Positions 1 through 7,706 of a stretch of 38,079 nucleotides of DNA are shown in pieces. The notes under the pieces are model-generated. The model ran no database searches. It was not told where the DNA came from and saw nothing but the letters and a program-made list of their open reading frames with translations. The first letter of the stretch is position 1. Each line of letters starts with the position of its first letter. The stretch is from a virus, in IMG/VR virus record IMGVR_UViG_3300045135_000751, positions 1-38,079 of that record. One strand, given 5' to 3'. The position numbers were made by a program, and so were the translations under genes.

Positions 1-89
1 GGATCCATAGCTTCTTTTTTCTTCCCGTATGACGCTTCTTGAACCGAGTTCCAAGCCTGCGCCATCTTTTTAATGTCTTCTGTTTTCAT
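1..89 (-). CDS. Hypothetical protein, N-terminal fragment cut by window edge
   Basis: An ATG at 89 is preceded by an AAGGAAA ribosome-binding site and opens a frame that stays open to base 1, giving 29 residues beginning MKTEDIKKMAQAWN. The charged, helical start is like those of other small phage structural proteins, but no family can be assigned from this fragment. It is the last gene of the late block in this window. Confidence 0.6.
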   Translation of the reverse strand, partial: MKTEDIKKMAQAWNSVQEASYGKKKEAMD

Positions 90-100
90 TTTTACTTTCC

Positions 101-373
101 TTACATTAGTATGTTGGTGGCGATGGCGCCAGCCATTGCGATTATAGCTACCCAAAATAGCTTATTGATTGTATTTACCGTTGCTGCGTTCTGCGTTACG
201 ATGCGCTCAAGCTCGTCAAGCTTCGAGGAGAACTTGTTCATGCGATCGTATGAAGCACTGTACTTGTGTTCCATACTGATGAGCTTCTCTTCTGCACGAG
301 CGAGCGTTACCATTGCATCAGAGAGCTTATCGATTTTTGCTTCAATACGGTCTAATCTTGGATCTTCTGCCAT
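101..373 (-). CDS. Small coiled-coil protein with C-terminal membrane anchor
   Basis: This is a 90-residue protein starting at the ATG at 373, chosen because AGGA lies just upstream; a GTG at 385 is also in frame. Residues about 5-65 form a heptad-rich, highly charged coiled coil (LDRIEAKIDKLSDAM onward). The last 20 or so residues are a hydrophobic segment (FWVAIIAMAGAIATNILM) that would span the membrane once. Function is unknown. It follows a short basic protein gene (379-687) in the late block. It could be a virion or lysis-related membrane protein, but nothing in the sequence decides this. Confidence 0.7.
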   Translation of the reverse strand: MAEDPRLDRIEAKIDKLSDAMVTLARAEEKLISMEHKYSASYDRMNKFSSKLDELERIVTQNAATVNTINKLFWVAIIAMAGAIATNILM

Positions 374-378
374 GTGTC

Positions 379-687
379 CTACCACTTTACTTTATCTGCC
401 CAATAAGCAGCAGACATTTTACCTTTTGCAATGTTCTTAGCGTGACGTGCTTTGAACGACTTGCGACGATTCTTTTGTTTGGCTGATTCACCCTTCTTGG
501 GTGCACCAGCTGTGGATACGCCAGCTTGACCGAATCTGATAGTCTTGACCTTATCACCATCTTTGGCAACAACGATGTGCGATTTAGTCGGATGACCAGG
601 AGTACGCTTCGGTTTATTGTAGCCGGATACGCCGGCTGATTTTAACCGTGCATCTTTTTCTTCACAAAAGGATTTAAACTTAAGCAT
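379..687 (-). CDS. Small basic phage protein (DUF5872-like)
   Basis: This 102-residue Lys/Arg-rich protein starts at the ATG at 687 (MLKFKSFCEE), inside the last codons of the upstream gene (ATGCTTAA overlap), so translation is probably coupled. The C-terminal half carries the pattern KQKNRRKSFKARHAKNIAKG followed by AAYWADKVKW. I associate this pattern with the DUF5872 family found in marine phages and some large viruses; the family name is from memory. The strong positive charge suggests nucleic-acid contact. The role is unknown. Confidence 0.7.
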   Translation of the reverse strand: MLKFKSFCEEKDARLKSAGVSGYNKPKRTPGHPTKSHIVVAKDGDKVKTIRFGQAGVSTAGAPKKGESAKQKNRRKSFKARHAKNIAKGKMSAAYWADKVKW

Positions 688-1288
688 CTTTTTTAATAAC
701 CTGCTTGTCGACGCGAACCATACGAATACCAACTGTACCATCTGGCTTTACGAATTTCTCTGGTTTCTTATCAGCTGACATTACAGCTTCTTTTGTAACT
801 TTATCAGTAGCTCTAGAAATACCAGTTAAACGATTTCTAAGTTGGCGTTTATCATCCGGATTGGATTTACCTTTGATTGCTGCTTGTGCAGATGTCACTG
901 CAGCAATACCAGCAGCAGAACCAGAAGCTTTTTTAATATATGAGCCAAGAGTCTTTTTGCTAAGCTCATCAAGCTCTACTGATTCTTTCGCCATAGCAGG
1001 TTTACCGGCAAGTCTTGCTCTCATTGCGGCAAGATCATTTTTAGTCTTATCCATTTTATTGGCTTTTTTAGTAGTAGCCATACCGGTGTTTGAAATCTTC
1101 TTGGTGAGCATATCAAGTGAGATTTCACTAATATCAAGGGATTCTTCCTGTGAACGTTTAAAGTCTGCGTCTGTTGGCGCACCTTTGGATCCAGGCTTAC
1201 GCATCTTTTCACCGCGTTTACGCTTGGCGTGGATATTATCCCACAAGCCTTTATTTTTTTCTTCTAAATATTTTCCAAAGGTTTTCAT
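680..1288 (-). CDS. Basic phage protein of T4-like marine phages, function unknown
   Basis: This is a 202-residue protein. The N-terminal segment has the sequence LWDNIHAKRKRGEKMRKPGS, a peptide that recurs in proteins of marine T4-like phages. A second recurring block, LDELSKKTLGSYIKKASGSA, lies near residues 105-125. The rest is charged, low complexity and probably helical. It overlaps the gene before it (stop of 1285-2436) by a few bases and sits in the late block, so a virion-associated role is plausible but not shown. No enzymatic motif is visible. Confidence 0.7.
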   Translation of the reverse strand: MKTFGKYLEEKNKGLWDNIHAKRKRGEKMRKPGSKGAPTDADFKRSQEESLDISEISLDMLTKKISNTGMATTKKANKMDKTKNDLAAMRARLAGKPAMAKESVELDELSKKTLGSYIKKASGSAAGIAAVTSAQAAIKGKSNPDDKRQLRNRLTGISRATDKVTKEAVMSADKKPEKFVKPDGTVGIRMVRVDKQVIKKDA

Positions 1289-2436
1289 ACTTCTGAGACT
1301 CCTGCGTTTCTTTTGATCATGGTACGACGACGTGCTTTATCCATTAAGCGGTCGTGGCGCACCTTCATTTGTTCTTTTTCTTTTTGATCTTTCTCGCGCG
1401 CTTGATCGCGCTCTCGTGAGATAGTCTTTTTCACTGTATCCATAGTTTGTTCTTTAAACCCTTTTAGTGATTTTTCACCCGGGGTCTTTTTCTTAGCTTT
1501 TTTAGTAGATTCTGGTGTTCCCCAATCAGGAGTATCCTTATACATACTTTTTGTATTATCTACTGCTTCATTAAGATTTACGGAGAATGGTGCGACAGTG
1601 TACTCTGGGTACTTCTGTTCTACTTTCTCTACAGCATCTAGCCACTTACGGTAACGATTGGATTTAGATTCGATGATAACGTAGTTAGATCCTAGTTCTT
1701 TAACCTTACCGATCTCACCGTTCTCGATAATAACCACATCGTCACCAACCTCGAATAACTTACCGTCAATATAAGATTCGCGTACTTCTGAAATTGGTCT
1801 GAGCTGTACATGGTTACGGAAGTCTTTAGCTTCTTTTAATCCCATACCTTTACGGACAGCGTTAAAAAGCGCCTTCGAGTCTGAATTCGAAAACGCTTTG
1901 GGAAGACCTTGTGCAAATGTAGTAAAGTCATTGTTAGCAGCAGACGCGCGCATCTTGGATGCACTCATGCCTTCTGCACCGTCTGCATCGGGATCACGAT
2001 CACCTGCAGAGACCACTTTAATATCAGCAAAGTTGTAGAAACCGTGGCGAGCTTTTTCGCCGTTGTACTTACTTAATAGAACGTCAAACTCTCTGATACG
2101 GTCAGATCCAACGACCATAACCACCTTACGGAAGCCTTCGGCGTATAGCTTAACAGCGATATCAAATACAGTCTTAATATCTTTTGTCATTATAATGTTC
2201 CGAGCGTGACGCGGGAACATCTTTCGAGCTGCCTTGACTTTATCTTTGTATGCTAAAGGATTCTTTTTAGCATCTTGCGACTGTGAAAGGTACATCCGAT
2301 ATGGATTGCGCCCGGCTGTAGAGGCTAACTTATCCAGTAGCTTTTCATGACCAATAGTCGGCGGATTCATTCTCCCAAAGGAAAAGAATACCGTCTTTTC
2401 TTCTTCAACTAAGTACTGCTTAAATGAGCCTATCAT
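1285..2436 (-). CDS. Nucleotidylyltransferase-domain protein with long C-terminal extension
   Basis: This is a 383-residue protein. Residues 13-170 form a cytidylyltransferase/NMN-adenylyltransferase-type Rossmann domain. It has the nucleotide-binding signature GRMNPPTIGH at residues 21-30 and the second signature SASKMR (S-x-x-x-x-R, equivalent to ISxTxxR) at 158-163. The family joins a nucleotide to a phosphorylated substrate. The C-terminal 200 residues include a small KOW-like stretch (GDDVVIIENGEIGKVKEL) and a Lys/Glu-rich tail (KEQMKVRHDRLMDKARRR). T4-like marine phages carry similar proteins near structural genes. The substrate is unknown; the tail may dock it in the virion. Confidence 0.85.
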   Translation of the reverse strand: MIGSFKQYLVEEEKTVFFSFGRMNPPTIGHEKLLDKLASTAGRNPYRMYLSQSQDAKKNPLAYKDKVKAARKMFPRHARNIIMTKDIKTVFDIAVKLYAEGFRKVVMVVGSDRIREFDVLLSKYNGEKARHGFYNFADIKVVSAGDRDPDADGAEGMSASKMRASAANNDFTTFAQGLPKAFSNSDSKALFNAVRKGMGLKEAKDFRNHVQLRPISEVRESYIDGKLFEVGDDVVIIENGEIGKVKELGSNYVIIESKSNRYRKWLDAVEKVEQKYPEYTVAPFSVNLNEAVDNTKSMYKDTPDWGTPESTKKAKKKTPGEKSLKGFKEQTMDTVKKTISRERDQAREKDQKEKEQMKVRHDRLMDKARRRTMIKRNAGVSEV

Positions 2437-2897
2437 TACCCGCGCTTTCTTTCCATTTCTTTTTTACGTACATCTTTGACTAATTTCTTAGCCATCCTAT
2501 CTATACGTGTTTGGAAAGCCGGGGACTTAAGACGTTTCTCAATCTCAGCTTTGCGTTGAGGAGTTAGTTTGTCACTCGGAATATCTTTTGTAATTTTTTT
2601 ATAAAAAGTTCTATAAGCAGCTTTACGAGCTCTTTTTTGTAAGACCTCGTTCGATGCAAATCTACGAGCTGCTCTCGCGCGCCCAAGTGCGACCTTTGCT
2701 TTATTACGACGAAGAGATCTAGCTTTTGCAAGGCGGGAAGCTACTGATAGTGCTTCATCAACGCCTTCGCCAATTGGTCCGCCTTCACCAGTACTGTATA
2801 CTCCGCGACGGCGTCTATAGGCTCTGTAGTTTGTAAGTTCATCCTCTCCCGGACGATACTCGATCCCCATAGGGAACATGTCTTTAAATCTTAGCAT
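2436..2897 (-). CDS. Arg/Lys-rich conserved protein of T4-like marine phages
   Basis: This is a 153-residue, strongly basic protein. An N-terminal acidic segment (residues 1-45) is followed by ALSVASRLAKARSLRRNKAK and a C-terminal block ending VRKKEMERKRG. These blocks recur in T4-like marine phage proteins encoded beside nucleotidyltransferase and structural genes (recalled, not searched). The start codon of the next gene overlaps its stop. The charge suggests DNA or RNA binding, perhaps in the head. No catalytic motif is seen. Confidence 0.7.
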   Translation of the reverse strand: MLRFKDMFPMGIEYRPGEDELTNYRAYRRRRGVYSTGEGGPIGEGVDEALSVASRLAKARSLRRNKAKVALGRARAARRFASNEVLQKRARKAAYRTFYKKITKDIPSDKLTPQRKAEIEKRLKSPAFQTRIDRMAKKLVKDVRKKEMERKRG

Positions 2898-2910
2898 TCG
2901 GTTTATCCCA

Positions 2911-4137
2911 TTAGCGGCCAGGCTTATCCCAACCTTTTAAAATCTCAGGCGAAAAGTTGTTGTATGAAAATTCCATTCTATCAACAATCTTTACCGCATC
3001 ACCACCAAGTTTATCAATCGCTACATAACCCTCTGGGCCTGTTGTTGCATAACCATTACGAGTCTTAACAAAATGTTTAGTTTTTGATAATCTATTAAGT
3101 ATATTTATCAATTTTAATTTCGCTAAAACGATCATTTTTTGCAGATCGAACATTAATTTTAAGGATTTTTTATTCTGATTTGAAAAGAATTTAAGTATTT
3201 CATCACGTTTTGCATACTGTGCACTCTTGCCTTTTTCAGTTTTACGCTTGTCTGCTTCCTTCTGGAACCTATCAGAGATCCACTTAACTAAATTATTGAC
3301 GTGAGCAACAGTGTTCGTTATGACAGTACCTTGACGAACAAAAGAGTTGTTGTATGTTTCAATAAGCCTGCTAAGTTCAGTATTCGCTTCAAGTTGTCGT
3401 AGGGTAGTACCACTGATCTGGTTAAAGATCTTACCTGCTTGGCTGAGATAGTCGTTTACCTCGTCTGTGTCTTTTTGTGACATAGTGAAATTGGTCATGT
3501 CACGCAACATAGCATCCTGTGACCAAACACTTTTGGATTTCTTTAACTTAGCTACGTTCACACCATAGGATGCTTTCATTGACTCGAAGGTTGATCCAGT
3601 GTAGGTCGTGTGCCATACAATGCCGATCTTTGAAGATAGAACGTCACGAGCACTAGGTGTACCGGCAGGGATAGCATATACAATTGTATTGGGGTGAAAG
3701 GTAACATATTTCTCCCCTTTTATGGTGTCTGTGGACACATCTCCGGGGCCGAAGAGAAAGTCGCCCTGTACCACGCCCTTAATTCCCAACTCTGGCAAGT
3801 ACTTAAGTGCCAGTTTGAGCTTATCTGCAAGATCACCAGAAGTATCAGCATCGACGTCAGCTGGAGATTTATAGACTTTAGGGTTCTTGTTGAAAATGCC
3901 TTTTTTGGCAACGAAAAATTGACCATCACTCGGATCAATACCAGCAAAAATAGCAGGAGCGCCATCCCACTTAACAGAGACATTACCATCGTGTGTTCCT
4001 TTCAGCATATCTCGTAGCGACCGTAGTGCTAGGATAGCCTCTCTTGTACCTCTTACCCCACCGTAGATAACCTTATCTTCGATGTGAGTCATGTGGGTGT
4101 TTTTTTGTTCGGTTATGTATGAGCTAAATTTTTCCAT
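2911..4137 (-). CDS. DUF6267-like protein with ligase-type KxDG motif
   Basis: This is a 408-residue protein conserved in T4-like marine phages; I place it with DUF6267 from memory. Residues 56-62 read KWDGAPA, matching motif I (KxDG) of ATP-dependent ligases and RNA-capping enzymes. Residues 121-131 (GVVQGDFLFGP) resemble the motif III region, and IGIVWHTTYTG (171-181) is another candidate core strand. The C-terminal half is helical and charged (about 210-360). I infer a covalent nucleotidyltransferase fold, active or relic. Its position in the late block would be unusual for a ligase involved in replication. Confidence 0.75.
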   Translation of the reverse strand: MEKFSSYITEQKNTHMTHIEDKVIYGGVRGTREAILALRSLRDMLKGTHDGNVSVKWDGAPAIFAGIDPSDGQFFVAKKGIFNKNPKVYKSPADVDADTSGDLADKLKLALKYLPELGIKGVVQGDFLFGPGDVSTDTIKGEKYVTFHPNTIVYAIPAGTPSARDVLSSKIGIVWHTTYTGSTFESMKASYGVNVAKLKKSKSVWSQDAMLRDMTNFTMSQKDTDEVNDYLSQAGKIFNQISGTTLRQLEANTELSRLIETYNNSFVRQGTVITNTVAHVNNLVKWISDRFQKEADKRKTEKGKSAQYAKRDEILKFFSNQNKKSLKLMFDLQKMIVLAKLKLINILNRLSKTKHFVKTRNGYATTGPEGYVAIDKLGGDAVKIVDRMEFSYNNFSPEILKGWDKPGR

Positions 4138-4868
4138 TATCTTTTACCTTTAAAGAGTACCACATCAAATGCAGCAGAGATTCTTGCGTTGTTGGATCTT
4201 ACCCTTGCTCTTACATCAATGTCTGATTTGGATGGTATCTGGATGGGAACACGGAAATCATATTCGTAAGCACCACCATTACCAGACACTTCAAACGAGT
4301 GACCGACCCTGAATGTGGTTTGACCAGCATATCTTACGAACATATTTCCTGTCGCATCTGCACTTGCTTGACATGACATTTGACCTTTTAGTAGATAGCC
4401 CGTGTAGCCGTTCGGTACAGTGTAGATTGCCATAAGCGTTTGGCTTAGGCCAGCACTGATTCTGGCTACTGTCACACCGCCTCTTTGTATGTTGATGTTG
4501 CCAACGTTAGTATCACCGTTTGTTACGAATGCCCTATAGACTCTCTTGAATGTCTCTGTGCCTGTTGTAGTACCAGAACTAGACACGGTAAAATCCTCAT
4601 TAATAAGGTCGAAATTATCGTCTAATCCAAACACACTAATTACCATACCGTCGTCAGAAGCGTTTACTGCCGGAATAGCTAAAACGCCGGCGGTGTCGAA
4701 TGCGTCCCAAGGATACCCCGTATCATTTACATCCCATACAGATCCCGTTTGGTTTTGACTCATCGCAGGAACCGCACCAAACTTATGGATGTGTGATGCA
4801 TCTTTGACGTGTCCCCGTGCAATACTGAGATAGTCGTCTTCGATGTATTTTGAGCCTGTGTACGTCAT
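4137..4868 (-). CDS. Probable virion structural protein, beta-rich
   Basis: This is a 243-residue protein with no charged tail and many Gly/Ser/Thr/Asn beta-strand segments. The N-terminus contains HIHKFGAVPAMSQNQTGSVW followed by NDTGYPW. This pattern recurs in a family of small structural proteins of marine T4-like phages, sometimes near tail or neck genes. A single predominantly beta domain with an Arg-rich penultimate strand fits a capsid decoration or tail-fibre-like protein. It overlaps both neighbours by one base. The exact virion location cannot be read from the sequence. Confidence 0.7.
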   Translation of the reverse strand: MTYTGSKYIEDDYLSIARGHVKDASHIHKFGAVPAMSQNQTGSVWDVNDTGYPWDAFDTAGVLAIPAVNASDDGMVISVFGLDDNFDLINEDFTVSSSGTTTGTETFKRVYRAFVTNGDTNVGNINIQRGGVTVARISAGLSQTLMAIYTVPNGYTGYLLKGQMSCQASADATGNMFVRYAGQTTFRVGHSFEVSGNGGAYEYDFRVPIQIPSKSDIDVRARVRSNNARISAAFDVVLFKGKR

Positions 4869-6145
4869 TACTGTTTTACCTTCATCTTGAATCCTAGCTT
4901 GTTACCAGCTGCATAACCAGCCCAGCCGAATTCGAATTCCGCATCTCTGAAATAGTTATTTTTAAATGTCATTCCAGTCTTTCTTACATCAACGTTTACC
5001 TGAATAAGAGTTACTTGTCTTGCGACCCGTGTCAAAGATTCTTTAATTTCCTTATCATCGTTTAAGATTTTCCAAATAGATTCACCAAGTGGGGATACGA
5101 TTAAACGAAGTTTATCCTGCCCCTGCTTTACGCCTTCTGTTAGGTTCATCTTTAAAACTTTCCAGAACGGATCCAGCAACTCAATGAGTTGATCGTTTGT
5201 TTTATCGTCCGTGAACTTTTTAATGGATGCTAAATCCATGCCCTTAACTTTAATACCGGTGATTTCACTAAGTTTTCGAATAGCATCTGTCTCGCGGTAC
5301 TTATGAAGCTGTATCATCTGCTCTTTCATAGGCAGTTCGTTCACCATCTTAAAGATCTGTAGTGAGGGTTCTTTTCCAAGATCGACTTGAGATGCGCGCC
5401 CCGCCCTGTTTTCAATGGCATTTATAATGTTCTGAATGGTGACTTTACCGCCGCCTCCTGACTTAACAGATATGGGGTAATGGACACCAAAGCGAATACC
5501 GTAGATGTCAATCAGCGGCTCGTTACTAGCAGTCGGAAAAAATGACTGTTTAAAGTTCAGCTTTTCCATAGCCCATAGAGCGCTTAACAGTTCTCCGTAA
5601 TCCGCAGACACTTTAGCAAGGTCCTTAGAAGAAAATGAAACCTTTACAGACGGGTTACTGTCGCCCTTTGAAGCTGCATGGGCAAGGTCCATAAGTTGAT
5701 CTGCTATCTCAGCATCGTATCTTTTATATAAAACATCTTTTAGTTGGCGGATCAGAGATGTATGAGTAACGGTCTGACCGGCGAAGCCTAGATTGTCCGG
5801 GCTAAGATCTTTATTATTAAAAAGAAGTGCTCCAGCCTTTGATGCACCAATATAATTGTTCACATATGGAATCATAGTTCCATAAGGTACATTAGACCCA
5901 AGGTCAGCTGTTGCTATTAACACGTGCGTTTCAAACTTACCTGAAAGAGATGGACCAGGATAATCAACTATCTCGAGGTTATATTTTTTAAAGTAGGAAT
6001 CAAATTTAGTAGGATCCAAAGCAAAACGTACGTGATATCCACCACGAGAAGATTCACCCATCTTAACGCCGCTCAGGGTTCTTTTAAGATAGGATTTAAA
6101 CTCCCGCTGATTTTTAGTGTTTATATCACGTACAGATTTTAGCAT
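4868..6145 (-). CDS. Conserved phage protein with possible PD-(D/E)XK-like motif
   Basis: This is a 425-residue protein and the first gene behind a TATAAATA late promoter (6167-6174). Residues 209-213 (EPLID) are followed by YPISVKSGGGGKV at 223-235. The spacing (E209, D213, then S-V-K228) resembles the active-site layout of PD-(D/E)XK nucleases in which the second acidic residue is replaced. This is an inference from motif shape only. The C-terminal part (about 380-425) looks beta-rich. A role in late DNA processing or simply as a structural protein are both possible. Confidence 0.65.
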   Translation of the reverse strand: MLKSVRDINTKNQREFKSYLKRTLSGVKMGESSRGGYHVRFALDPTKFDSYFKKYNLEIVDYPGPSLSGKFETHVLIATADLGSNVPYGTMIPYVNNYIGASKAGALLFNNKDLSPDNLGFAGQTVTHTSLIRQLKDVLYKRYDAEIADQLMDLAHAASKGDSNPSVKVSFSSKDLAKVSADYGELLSALWAMEKLNFKQSFFPTASNEPLIDIYGIRFGVHYPISVKSGGGGKVTIQNIINAIENRAGRASQVDLGKEPSLQIFKMVNELPMKEQMIQLHKYRETDAIRKLSEITGIKVKGMDLASIKKFTDDKTNDQLIELLDPFWKVLKMNLTEGVKQGQDKLRLIVSPLGESIWKILNDDKEIKESLTRVARQVTLIQVNVDVRKTGMTFKNNYFRDAEFEFGWAGYAAGNKLGFKMKVKQ

Positions 6146-6166
6146 CGGTCTCTCGTTTGTTTCTTC

Positions 6167-6174
6167 TATTTATA
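6167..6174 (-). promoter_or_regulatory. T4-type late promoter box TATAAATA
   Basis: On the minus strand the exact T4 late-promoter consensus TATAAATA lies 22 bases upstream of the ATG of the 4868-6145 gene. It directly follows the T-tract of a terminator. It would drive the block of likely virion genes from 6145 downwards. Confidence 0.85.
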
Positions 6175-6203
6175 CAAAAAAGAGCCCGAGCTTTCGCCCG
6201 GGC
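6175..6203 (-). terminator. Rho-independent terminator with GAAA tetraloop
   Basis: On the minus strand an 8-bp stem GCCCGGGC / GCTCGGGC (one G-U pair) closes a GAAA loop and is followed by TCTTTTTT. It lies after the stop of the small early gene at 6230-6484 and before the late promoter, so it insulates early from late transcription. Confidence 0.93.
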
Positions 6204-6229
6204 CAGTTGGAGACAACCAAGAAAGAAAA

Positions 6230-6484
6230 TTACCGATCGTAAACGTATACGTCGGCTTTTTCAGCGAAAGAGAGAGGCAGAGAATTGTGGTAGCGGTAAT
6301 TACCCATGCGATGGCCACGACCTTGAAGCTTAACGTACTTACGGGTGGATACGCCACGCTCTTTGTAGAATGCGTTAGCTTCGCTTACTGCTTTACGGAT
6401 AGCTTTGATCCATTGCTGGTCGTTAGCATCTTTGAGGTTAACGGTAGCGATGTACGAATCGGTGCGGTTTTCTTTAATGATCAT
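6230..6484 (-). CDS. Small conserved phage protein, unknown function
   Basis: This 84-residue protein has a strong AAGGAGC ribosome-binding site before ATG 6484. The segment KYVKLQGRGHRMGNYRYHNS is followed by LPLSFAEKADVYVY. This block is reminiscent of small proteins of T4-like marine phages. It is the last gene before the terminator at 6175-6203 and is probably transcribed from the promoter at 6707-6740. No known domain is recognised. Confidence 0.75.
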   Translation of the reverse strand: MIIKENRTDSYIATVNLKDANDQQWIKAIRKAVSEANAFYKERGVSTRKYVKLQGRGHRMGNYRYHNSLPLSFAEKADVYVYDR

Positions 6485-6496
6485 AGCAAAGGCTCC

Positions 6497-6682
6497 TTAT
6501 GCGAAGGAAGAGGGATTGTGCCGAACGGCGTAAGAGAAATCGCTGAACTTAGCGAGCTGTGCAGCAGACATAAAAGGCTCAAGCTGATTAAGATATTCCA
6601 TAGCCTCGTTAGCAGTAATCTGTTTTGCACGAGCTGCGGCATAAACCTGGTTAGCGATCTGAGCTGCTTTACGTTCGGTCAT
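6497..6682 (-). CDS. Small helical protein, unknown function
   Basis: This is a 61-residue, Ala-rich helical protein. The start at 6682 has GGAGG seven bases upstream. It is the first gene after the early-type promoter at 6707-6740, with a leader of about 24 bases. It is followed 12 bases later by the 6230-6484 gene. No motif is recognised. Confidence 0.75.
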   Translation of the reverse strand: MTERKAAQIANQVYAAARAKQITANEAMEYLNQLEPFMSAAQLAKFSDFSYAVRHNPSSFA

Positions 6683-6706
6683 GTGATATCCTCCGTTTAC
6701 ATGTCT

Positions 6707-6740
6707 AATATAATGTATCCGAGGAGGAATGTAAACCCCC
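6707..6740 (-). promoter_or_regulatory. Early-type promoter, G-run TTTACA-17-TATATT
   Basis: On the minus strand GGGGG precedes TTTACA (6735-6730), a 17-bp spacer and TATATT (6712-6707). The -35 box lies in the loop of a 9-bp hairpin (arms 6736-6744 and 6719-6727, one G-U pair). Downstream gene: 6497-6682. Confidence 0.85.
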
Positions 6741-6753
6741 TCGGATGATTTTT

Positions 6754-6930
6754 TTAGAGGAATTCTTGAATTTTTTCGATGGATTCGGGAGATCCGGAAA
6801 CGGTGATTTCTGGGTTGCCACCACCGGGGCCAGAGGCGATGAATGATTCGAGTTTAAGGTTATAGTCTTCGAGGAGTTTGAGGAAGTCAAAGATAGGGCA
6901 GTCGTAAGCGATATCGAATGTGTATGTCAT
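6754..6930 (-). CDS. Small acidic protein, unknown function
   Basis: This is a 58-residue protein beginning MTYTFDIAYDCPIFDFLKLL. AAGGAGAA lies upstream of ATG 6930. The C-terminus (NPEITVSGSPESIEKIQEFL) looks like a small alpha/beta domain. It is served by its own promoter (6956-6989), which lies in the 3' end of the upstream gene. The next promoter's G-run begins 14 bases after its stop. No family is recognised. Confidence 0.75.
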   Translation of the reverse strand: MTYTFDIAYDCPIFDFLKLLEDYNLKLESFIASGPGGGNPEITVSGSPESIEKIQEFL

Positions 6931-6955
6931 GATGTGTTCTCCTTTTGACCTAACT

Positions 6956-6989
6956 ACTATAAGCTATTCTGGTTCCTTCGTAAACCCCC
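6956..6989 (-). promoter_or_regulatory. Early-type promoter, G-run TTTACG-17-TATAGT
   Basis: On the minus strand GGGGG, TTTACG (6984-6979), 17 bp and TATAGT (6961-6956) lie 26 bases before ATG 6930. The -35 region is inside the coding end of the 6964-7161 gene. Confidence 0.85.
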
Positions 6990-7161
6990 TGTTTCGAATA
7001 ATTCGAAAAATATTCCAGAGAGTAACAAGTTGGACTATGATCAGATATTCGTTGAGCGCAGACGCACCTGTCGCACCTCTGCCACCAATCGTCTCCATTA
7101 CGGTAACTACTGGCAGCAGTAGGATATACGATAAGAACGGTATGCTAGCCCAACGAAACAT
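6964..7161 (-). CDS. Small two-span membrane protein
   Basis: This 65-residue protein has two hydrophobic stretches (about residues 3-22 and 37-53) separated by a Gly-rich loop, GGRGATGASA, and ends with a charged tail. Its ATG overlaps the TAA of the 7161-7382 gene (TAATG), which indicates translational coupling. Function is unknown. An inner-membrane role such as exclusion or host takeover is possible. Confidence 0.65.
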   Translation of the reverse strand: MFRWASIPFLSYILLLPVVTVMETIGGRGATGASALNEYLIIVQLVTLWNIFRIIRNRGFTKEPE

Positions 7162-7382
7162 TATACGCCCAAGATCCGACCGATCTCGTCTTTAAAACCT
7201 TTTTGCGGATTACGACGCAAGTGCTCGTGTACTTGTTGGAAGTAGAATGCAGCATCTTCTTCGCCGTGCTTAGCAAGAGCGTTAGCGGCTGATTCCATGA
7301 AGTCAATGATCTCATACATGGACACACGTCCATCCTGACCCATAGCTGCGCGGTGCATCTTAGCGGTACGTTGATTGCTCAT
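7161..7382 (-). CDS. Small helical protein, unknown function
   Basis: This is a 73-residue protein, taking the ATG at 7382 because GGAGG lies five bases upstream; another ATG exists at 7394. Its sequence is helical and charged (MYEIIDFMESAANALAKHGE onward). Its 5' end overlaps the 3' end of the 7360-7548 gene. No domain is recognised. Confidence 0.7.
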   Translation of the reverse strand: MSNQRTAKMHRAAMGQDGRVSMYEIIDFMESAANALAKHGEEDAAFYFQQVHEHLRRNPQKGFKDEIGRILGV

Positions 7383-7548
7383 TCCAGCCTCCATCTTTCA
7401 ACATTTTTTCGAAGTTCTTGAATTGGTCTTTGGTGAGTTCTAAAACCTTACCAGGTACTGTACCGTTTTCCCAGTGGCGTACAGAGTAGTTGTGTAGGCC
7501 CTGAGAGATGTAATATACGTGTGTGTGATTCTGGTGTACGTATTTCAT
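7360..7548 (-). CDS. Small protein, unknown function
   Basis: This is a 62-residue protein rich in His, Tyr and Asn at the N-terminus (MKYVHQNHTHVYYISQGLHN) with a Lys-rich C-terminal helix. Its ATG overlaps the upstream TGA (ATGA). No domain is recognised. Confidence 0.65.
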   Translation of the reverse strand: MKYVHQNHTHVYYISQGLHNYSVRHWENGTVPGKVLELTKDQFKNFEKMLKDGGWNEQSTYR

Positions 7549-7700
7549 TCTTCACCCCAGTAGTGTTTGCGGCTACGTTTATACTTACGGCGATCGGCAT
7601 CCGTACGTTGGGTTTCGGCCCGAATGACGGATATCCAATACCAAATGAATGGTATGTAAGCTATAACCATAGCGATGATGATTTTAGTAGTAGGTTCCAT
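7545..7700 (-). CDS. Small single-span membrane protein, probably translated from a leaderless mRNA
   Basis: This 51-residue protein starts MEPTTKIIIAMVIAYIPFIW, one hydrophobic span (residues 7-25), followed by a basic cytoplasmic tail (RRKYKRSRKHYWGEE). There is no ribosome-binding site before ATG 7700, and the promoter's -10 box ends only six bases upstream, so transcription would begin at or near the A of ATG. The stop overlaps the next ATG (ATGA). A later in-frame ATG (residue 11) has no ribosome-binding site either. Confidence 0.65.
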   Translation of the reverse strand: MEPTTKIIIAMVIAYIPFIWYWISVIRAETQRTDADRRKYKRSRKHYWGEE

Positions 7701-7706
7701 TTGATT

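Noticed and set aside
1-6. BamHI site GGATCC at the first base
   Set aside because: It may reflect how the fragment was cloned or cut and has no biological meaning here.
705-1316. Long plus-strand reading frame opposite the 680-1288 gene
   Set aside because: It is antisense to a conserved gene, has no ribosome-binding site, and has a low-complexity, signal-like composition expected of a shadow frame.
3101-3115. Near-match to a late promoter box (tatttatc)
   Set aside because: The box is imperfect and lies inside the coding region of the DUF6267-like gene.
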